64,000 nucleotides of DNA from Zopfochytrium polystomum (taxonomy: Eukaryota > Chytridiomycota > Chytridiomycetes > Chytridiales > Chytridiaceae), in contig JAIVFJ010000026.1 in NCBI GenBank assembly GCA_025765615.1, forward strand, positions 62,001-126,000. Reading direction: 5' to 3'. The notes under the pieces were generated by a model. That model saw only the letters and a program-made list of their open reading frames with translations. It made no database searches and had not been told where the DNA came from. A program made the position numbers and the translations under genes. Below are positions 57,004 through 64,000 of the stretch, one piece after another (the stretch's first letter is position 1; every line of letters starts with the position of its first letter).

Positions 57004-60000
57004 ATGGCTTCGAAACTCACGACTGCCAGTAATCTCGCGGCGGCTGGCAGTATTATTGGCTCCAATGGAGCACGAACCCAATCTCGCGACGCGAAGGAGA
57101 GCCTTAGCCCAGCCCGTTCGCCAAGATCGCCCACTGCGGACCCACTTCAGCCAACCTCGCCAAGGACCCATGTACCGAACTTAGAGGGCGGCAACAGATA
57201 CCGCAACGGCGACTCGCCGATGGGCTCCCAAGATCGCCTTGCTTCTCCTCGCAGCGTCATCGACATCTCGGGCAGCACAGCCACAGCGGAAGTGCTGGAC
57301 TCCTCCGACACGCCGACTTCGATCGCAGCTCGCATTCACGCTCGCGATCCCGCCACGATCGAAGGGATGGAGTCTGTTCGATCGTCTCGTACTGGCTCCA
57401 TCGCGGGGACTGGTGGAACCGATTTGGGTGGTGCGAAGTTGGCGGCGATGCGCACTGCAGGATCGTTGAAGCATCTGAACCTCAGCTCTCAGTCGATCGC
57501 CGCGCCGTTTGATCATCAACCCCCGCCGATCCCGCGAACAGTGCCGCCGCCGTCAAGCGATTGGAGGAGGAATGCATCAGGGGACACTCCCCTAAACATG
57601 GCGACGACGACTGTCCCCACAAAGGAGAAGTGGACAACGTCAATGGCAACGATCAATGTGCGTATCCGACTTTTTTGCGCGTGAGGCATTAAATCCTCGC
57701 TTTCCCAAACAGAACACGAGTCTGCTCGCCGTGGGTTGCGCGTCTTCGTCAAATAACCTATTCATTTTCGAGAACACAGCGGATCCTGTCCGTTGGAACC
57801 CAGACTCGCACACGCCCTCTGGAGCTCAAGTTGATTTTCTGAAGGTAACTTCACCGATTGAACCCATTCGGCCTCTACTCACACGGTGCTGTTGGCAGGT
57901 GCGATCAGCCTTCACTGCGCCAGACCCCATTTATAGCCTTTCGGTCGCGGATGATCTGCTGATTACGGCTGGACCGTCCTCAGCAGTTCAACTATTTCGA
58001 ATAGACTTAACAGAAATAGGCAAGAAGGGGAAAGGGCTCGAGCATTTGGGAGCATGCCGCGTATCGGATCTTTCACTGGTACTCACTTCAATTGCTGAAA
58101 CGGCTGTTTTCTCTGATAAGCACCAAGGAATCAGTGAAGGTGGCGCCACCGGGCACTCGATCGTCGTCAGTCAGAGTACACAAAGTTGCCTTTGCTCCGT
58201 CAAGCCAGCCAACAGATCAGGGCAAATCATCGCGAAGATTCCTGTCGCTCCACAACCGGCAGTTACACGTCTGCGACTCTGCAACTATGTCGGTAGTCTT
58301 GTCAGAAACGGTGGGCTCTTGGTTGTCCGACTGTCCTGATCGTCCGACCTGACTTTCGCTGCACCTAGGTTTCGTTCGATCAGCTAACAGCCGCTGCGTG
58401 GAGCCCTCATCATCCGTCGAACGCTCTAATTGCTGTCGGTGGTGTTGATCACCATCTCTCGGTTGTGGACACGCGGCTTATGGGTTTGAATGGCTCGGAG
58501 AAAGCGGCCGTCTGGAAAGCCGAGCGAGCTCACGGCGGACAAAATCACCCAGCTATCACGTCAGTTCAGTTCAGCCCTTTCGTTCCATACTGGCTGGCCA
58601 GTGCAGGTTTGTGATCGTGTTTGACAAGACGGTGGGGTGCTGAAACTGTGCCACGATTGAAGCGGAGGACGCGGTGATCAAGATATGGGACTTGCGCTAT
58701 CTCAAATTCCCTGCCGGGCGTATTGAGGGACACTACCAGGGAGTGCGAGCGGTAACTGATATTTCTCGCTGTCGTAGTATGGGTCAATCTAAGTTTTGTG
58801 TACACTATCAAGATGGCGTTTTCAAACTGCCACGCTGAAATCTTGGCCTCTGGGTCAACCGATTGCAGCTTCCGAGCCTGGAACATGGACGCATCGATCC
58901 TCACTCCTCGCAATCCTTCTCGGGATATCTTTGTCGGATGCCCCGGCACTGAGTGGGGTGATCCAAGCAAGCAGTATGGGGCTTTTGAAACAGGTACTCC
59001 CATAGCCTCAGCCGATCCTGATGCGCCAGTTTGTGTCGGAGCTCGACTGATTGGCGAGAGCCCTGAAAAATTTGATGGGTCTATTATATCAGGTGAGTTT
59101 GCTTTCGCCATGTGTGCGGATTAAACCTGACCTCCTGTACTATTCGTGATTCAGTTCTAGCCTCCACATCCCACTTGAACACGTTCTATTCGCTCTCCTC
59201 AACTGGCGAACTCGCCAGCTTCACTTTGCGCCGCGAAACCTTGGAGTCACTCGCCCCTCATCGCTACGGGCCCTCATCCTCGTCAACCACCCTCTCCGCC
59301 TCTACTCGTCCTTCCAAGGTTTCCCCCACTGGACCATCCATTCCGCAAACGCTGCCAGTCGCGCCAGCGGCAGTTGGCGTCACCGACGACGACGACGAAG
59401 ACGCAAAGGCGGAACGCGCGATCGAAACGTGCGTGCACACGCGCGATCTTGAAGCGGCGTTCAAAGCGGTCACGGAGCTTTCGCGGCGGTCGCTTGCAAC
59501 AAGACGGGGCGTTGCGAAGCATGAGAGGGCTTTGATTGAGTTGTGCACTGCGCGGCCGCCGGTAGACGAGAAGCGGTGGAAAATTGCAAGTGTGGGAGGT
59601 GCGAAAGGAAGCGGTGCTGCGAAGGGTGGGGGCTTGGTTGGGGCAGCAGGTGTTGCGGGTTCTTTGCCGAGAGGAAAGAAGGCTGGTGCCGCTGCTACAA
59701 CCGACGCCGCTTTGGAGGGGGGTATAGACATGGTAGAGAAGTTCCGTTCGGACTTGGAGATTTTTTCGTATTATTTGCCCCCAGGTTTTGGCACTTTCAA
59801 GAAGTGGTATGAAATGGTAAGGCGCTTTTCAATGTGCCATTACGTTGCTTAACGTTTTGACCGCAAAACTAGATTCCATCGAAAACTCGTCTAGAGTTCG
59901 AAATGATTGTATTGCGGTATAATATTCTTGTAGACGCGGCTAAAGGCTCGTGGGAGAACATTGTAAAAGCTGAAAAGTGAGTTCGGATTGTAAAAGTGGT

Positions 60001-61904
60001 CGTTAATTGCTTGCTCCGTAGGATGATTCTGAAGGGAATGGAAGTGGATCCAACATTTATGGAACCAGACACTCTTAAGGTAACTCCACCAGACCGATAA
60101 TAACCCCATTTCTTAAGAAATTCATTTCTAGTTGCTCGTCGAGGCTGTTCTACCACACGACTACACCCAAGGACTGGGTATGGGCATCAAATTCGTGGAA
60201 ATTGTCGACGCGACCTGCTCTGCAACGACAACGAACTCGATGACAACAAACACTTCCAAGAATCGCTTCCAGCAGCTTGGCTCTCTCATTTCGCTTCTCC
60301 TCTACCCTACAGTATTCGACGGCGCTGACGGCTTAGTCGACCCTTCAAACTTGGAGGCGTATTGGGGTGACGGGAGGGGATCAGGAGTGCGGCAGGTGTG
60401 GGTTCGCCAGTATTTGGAGGAGCAGAAAACAGCGACTTCTGTGCAAAGCCCAGTTGGTGCTGCGGAAAAGAACGACGAGGAGTTGGCTGGTATTGATCGA
60501 CGGCGTCGAGGAATTCCTAGGATCGCAGTCGGAGACGAAAGGGACTTGAAGCGGACTATTGGGATGGACGCAGTGATGAACAGTTCGAAAGAAGTCCTTC
60601 GCATGCTGCGGACTGAATGGTAACTCTGCCCCAATTGCTAGGAAGCTGAAGCTGTGGTTTTTCCCTCCAGGCGCATCATCAAAATCTTGGCCAAATCATC
60701 CAGCAATGAAGCGATAGCGGATACCATTATAAAGATAGTTACGGAAGAGGAGGAGGATGATGCAACTGCCAACGAAACAAATGGAGGGTCCGCCACCAAG
60801 CCGACAACGGGCACCCCAACGGCCGGCCAATCTTACCGAGTAACACTTTCTGCGACGACAAATCGCTTGTTTTTGGACGCTCTTGTCTTCACGGGCCGCT
60901 TTGAAGAGTACTTTCAAGTGTGCTGTGAATTTGTTACGGTATGCGTTCGTTTCGCTTCTTGCTTCTTGCTTACAATCGATTCTTACATTTGCCCGTTTTC
61001 TTTTTTCTTTTCATTTGGCAGTCTTACAGCGGCAACGCTTTCTCCCGCGTTGTCCAACGCCACATGGAGGTCACAAGTGCCAATCCGTTGAAAACCCACA
61101 CCGAGCGTACATTTTCGTCAGCTTCCACGCACTTGACAGACGCGATGCAGGTCGCGCAGTTGGCAACGGCCGCAAGCGGGCAGTCGGTGTCGATGCTGGG
61201 CCAAACGGTGACGGGTGCGACGCGAGCGCTTCGGGAAGGGATTGCAACGCTGGCGAAAATTGGCGCGACGCTTGCCATGACGATGGAAGCCAAAGCCGTG
61301 TTGGACAGGGAAGGGATCGCATCGATGGCCCGTTGTGTCTGGATGGTCCAAGCCATGCTGGGGTAAGCACCACTTGTAGATAGGACTCCAGCCGGATCAG
61401 CGAGCTATATTCTAATCACTATGCACACTCCCGAAACAAGTCAACTGAGCGGATCGCTTCTCAAAACGCTGGAAACCCTTGAGCGAACGCTGGGGAAGAC
61501 GGGCACAGCCGGCGCATACGCACGGTAAGTAGTCAATGGGAGACTTCCCTTTTGGCGCGGCAACAACTGACCGCCCGGACCGGAAAAAAAAAAAACAACA
61601 TAATAGCGATGCGGCTTCGCTCACGCAGGAAGACATTCGGCAAGCATGCCGCGGCTACCCGAAGCCGTCCGAGGCAAAGACGCGGGCGACTGCGGCGGCG
61701 GTGATGGCGGCGACGGGATGCATGGATCCGAAAGAGGCCGGGGCAGGGGCGGCGTTGATGGAGGAGGTGTTCGCTATTGTCGAGCGGCTTGGGAAGATTG
61801 CGCGGCCGGCAGGTGCGGTGCCGGTGGGGCAGGCTGCGGTGCGGATTGCCGGCGGCACGTCGCTGGTGTCGCTGCAACCCGGGACCGGGTCCGGCACCGG
61901 GTGA
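57004..61904 (+). CDS. Large WD40-repeat scaffold protein, specific identity unknown
   Basis: Fifteen exons join in frame: 57004-57657, 57713-57844, 57899-58078, 58128-58310, 58369-58606, 58663-58751, 58813-59092, 59155-59816, 59873-59976, 60022-60079, 60132-60619, 60671-60938, 61022-61362, 61441-61524 and 61607-61904 (about 1,352 aa). Residues 1-215 are Ser/Pro/Ala-rich and disordered. WD40-type repeats follow (about 220-560): LTAAAWSPHHPNALIAVGG, ITSVQFSPFVPYWLASA, EDAVIKIWDLRYLKFPAGR and AEILASGSTDCSFRAWNM. The long C-terminal half is mostly helical (RFLDAL-like helices such as TNRLFLDALVFTGRFEEYFQ; LSGSLLKTLETLERTLG). Such a beta-propeller plus helical layout is typical of trafficking or scaffold proteins, but no family was recognised. 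Splicing from a GTGAGA donor at 61901 would only add one residue before a stop. Confidence 0.7.
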
Positions 61905-62750
61905 GACACGCGCGTCGGGCAGCGCTGGTTTCTTATTTATTGATGTCTGACAATTCGACAATTCTCTGTCGCGACTTGCTTGTTCCTGTGTGTGTATGTG
62001 TGTGTGTACGGGAGACATTTATGCATGCAGAGTCTGACGAGAAGACGCAAGCGGAGGAGCCGAAGCACCAAGGTGGATGGCTCCGTCGACCGTGTGGGTA
62101 GGGATCATTCTTCCGCAACAAGGAGTTGTGGTTGACGTGAGAGTATGAAAAAGAAACCTCATTTCACCCCGACAAGTCAACGGAAGTGGTCAGGTGCGCG
62201 TTGAATCCGCTTCCCTTCTTTGCCCGAGGTCTCTGCCAATCTCGAGGCCAGGGCCTTTGAGGTCAGCGAATGTGCTACGACTGGGATCCGGGCAGGGCCC
62301 GGCGACGGCAGTAGCTTGGAACCGCTCGGCACCATCATCGCGCCGGCCGATTATCCCGACCACGATCATTAGCCCCCACCTGCGCGGAAGATGGCGTCGG
62401 ACATCGCCGTCAATAATCCCACCGCTACGGCCACGACAGCACCGGAAAATAGTGCATCCATGATTGATTGCCACTGGTGCGCGGCTGGCTAGCCTATTTA
62501 GCCAACGGGAGCGGCTGTTTCGAAATCACGTGACCGAACCCCTTGGCCATTTGCGCAGCATTGCCCTCCTCGTGCAGCGCCATCGTTCTATCCTCCGTCT
62601 CCCTTCATCTCGCTCGTTTTGAGGCTTAACATTGTGCTCCTTTCTTTTTGTTTGAAGAGTTTCCGCATTTTGGATTCATAGTCGCGCAGCCTACTTTTCT
62701 GCGGCGAGAGTACTTGCGAAGCCTGCTTGGAGTCCTTCCACACCGCAGCG
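61905..62750. other. Intergenic region upstream of the sugar transporter
   Basis: About 0.85 kb. Overlapping frames on both strands at 62190-62474 mirror each other and are not accepted. It presumably contains the terminator of the WD40 gene and the promoter of the transporter. Confidence 0.5.
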
Positions 62751-64000
62751 ATGCCCCCGTCATCGCCCCGCATCGTGCATGCCGGCAAGTACATGTGGGC
62801 GGTTGCTTTTGCTGCTGGAATGGGGGGGATGCTGTTCGGATACGAGATCGGAATCATCAAGTGAGTATTTGCAGTCTGCCTGCATCCTTCTGTTCGACCG
62901 CGTTCAGTACATCACGACACCGTGTTCGGGAATACCTGCGTCCGGGGAGGGGCAAAGCTGTCCGTTGGTGTCTCCGCCACTAAACCCATGGGTCCAACCT
63001 TCACAGCCAAATTCTCGCCATTGACAATTTCAAGCGGTACTTCGGCATCTGGTACGATGAGGACGGCATCACATACACCGATGATGTGAAAAAAGGTATA
63101 TTCTGTGCGGGCAAAGGGATTCTTCCGTGTTTTAAAAATATCTGACACCGCAAAAAGGTTTGGTCACATCATCGTTCCTGTACGGCTGTGTGGTCGGCGC
63201 TGCCGCGGTTTCGCTCTTGGCTGATGCCATCGGTCGCAAGTTCTCGATAATCCTCGGTGGTATCATCTATACGGCAGGCGGCTGCTTGCAGGCTGCGTCG
63301 GTGAAGCTCTATGTCTTTCTTCTTGCCAGAGCCTTGTCGGGAGTCTCAGTTGGAATCATGTCAATGTCGGTCCCCCTCTACATTGCGGAAACCTCTCCCT
63401 CCTCTATTCGTGGTCGATTAACAACCGTGTACCAGCTCATGATCACGTTTGGGGTAAGAGTTGCAAACATTCCCACTTCGGCTCTATTTTAGGATGCGGT
63501 AACACTGTTGTCTTAGATCCTCATAGCTTCATGCCTCAACGGGATAATCATTACCGTCTTGCGAAATGATAACACTTACAACAACGACGAGCGGCCTTGG
63601 CGGATAGCGTTCCTACTGCAAGTCGTACCTGGCCTCACACTTCTTATCCTGATGTTGCCAATGCCGCGATCCCCACGTTGGCTTGCCGAAAAGGGATTTC
63701 ATGGTGAGGGCCAGCGCGTCATTGCTCGTTTAAGGGGCTTTGAGGACGAAGAGGAAGACGAAGTTGTCGTCGAGTACCGTTCGATTGTTGCCGGAGTTGA
63801 GTACGAGCGACGTATCGGCACTGCTGGCTGGAGCCAGTTGTTCAAAAAGGGCGTGCGACGACGGCTCGCACTCGGTGTCGTCAACCAGTTCTTTCAGCAG
63901 TGGACGGGAATCAATGTAATTTTGTATTACGGTTATGACCTCTTCAAGCAGCAGCTTCAATTCGGTGATTTGAACTCGTCGGTGGAGTTCATTATCATCA
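62751..64000 (+). CDS. MFS sugar/H+ symporter, 3' end cut by window
   Basis: Exons 62751-62860, 63007-63095, 63158-63453 and 63517 onward join in frame; at least 326 aa lie in the window. Motifs of the sugar porter family: MGGMLFGYEIGIIN in helix 1 (an acidic Glu replaces the usual Asp), LADAIGRKFSIILGG (GRR/K-type loop 2-3), RALSGVSVGIMSMSVPLYIAE-type helix 4, SIRGRLTTVYQL (R-G-R-L) and PRSPRWLAEKG (PESPRWL signature with Arg for Glu). Near the end is NQFFQQWTGINVILYYG, the helix-7 QQxTGIN motif of hexose transporters. It most likely imports hexoses across the plasma membrane by proton coupling. Six helices and the start of the second half are present. Confidence 0.9.

Noticed and set aside
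62190..62474. Small gene upstream of the sugar transporter
   Set aside because: Frames on both strands are equally open and neither has conserved features.

Overview
The window is eukaryotic nuclear DNA, most likely from an early-diverging zoosporic (chytrid-like) fungus. The evidence is a fungal chitin synthase, a STRIPAK scaffold (STRIP/Far11), fungal-style eEF1B-gamma and pyruvate kinase, dense short introns (mostly 47-60 nt, GT-AG) and gene spacing of a few hundred bases. The lineage is inferred from gene content. No rRNA, tRNA, CRISPR or bacterial operon structure was seen. Gene models were built by hand: each listed exon set joins in frame with GT donors and AG acceptors and restores a family alignment where a family is named. 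5' ends are the weakest part.

Layout. 0-9 kb: 3' part of checkpoint clamp RAD1 (+), a coiled-coil tail-anchored protein (-), an UNC-93-like MFS protein (-), eEF1B-gamma (+) and a STEEP1 homologue (+). 10-22 kb: phosphoinositide phospholipase C (+), STRIP (-) and an F-box/LRR-like gene (-). 23-29 kb: a proline-rich protein (+), a GPI-type glycoside hydrolase (+) with a damaged N-terminus, and a HIT-family hydrolase (-) whose decayed duplicate lies on the other side of the hydrolase gene. 29.8-43.9 kb: three large minus-strand genes, namely a TIR-like/TPR protein, an RNA polymerase II largest-subunit paralogue and a chitin synthase. 44-48.8 kb: gene relics (SIN3 PAH fragment, glutathione transferase) and a tRNA-like repeat pair. 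48.8-64 kb: mitochondrial carrier of the SLC25A39/40 type (+), four-TM voltage-sensor-like protein (-), YVH1/DUSP12 phosphatase (+), pyruvate kinase (-), a large WD40 protein (+) and a sugar transporter running off the end (+).

The outstanding observation is the gene at 34344-38874. It keeps the RPB1 architecture over about 1,376 codons with no frame break. The three catalytic elements (metal-A aspartate loop, bridge helix, trigger loop) are replaced, and the protein ends where the C-terminal heptad domain would begin. It reads as an intact pseudo-enzyme paralogue of Pol II, not an ordinary polymerase and not an obvious pseudogene. The other conserved genes are typical housekeeping or signalling genes. 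The 24-29 kb and 44-48.8 kb stretches are duplication and decay zones.
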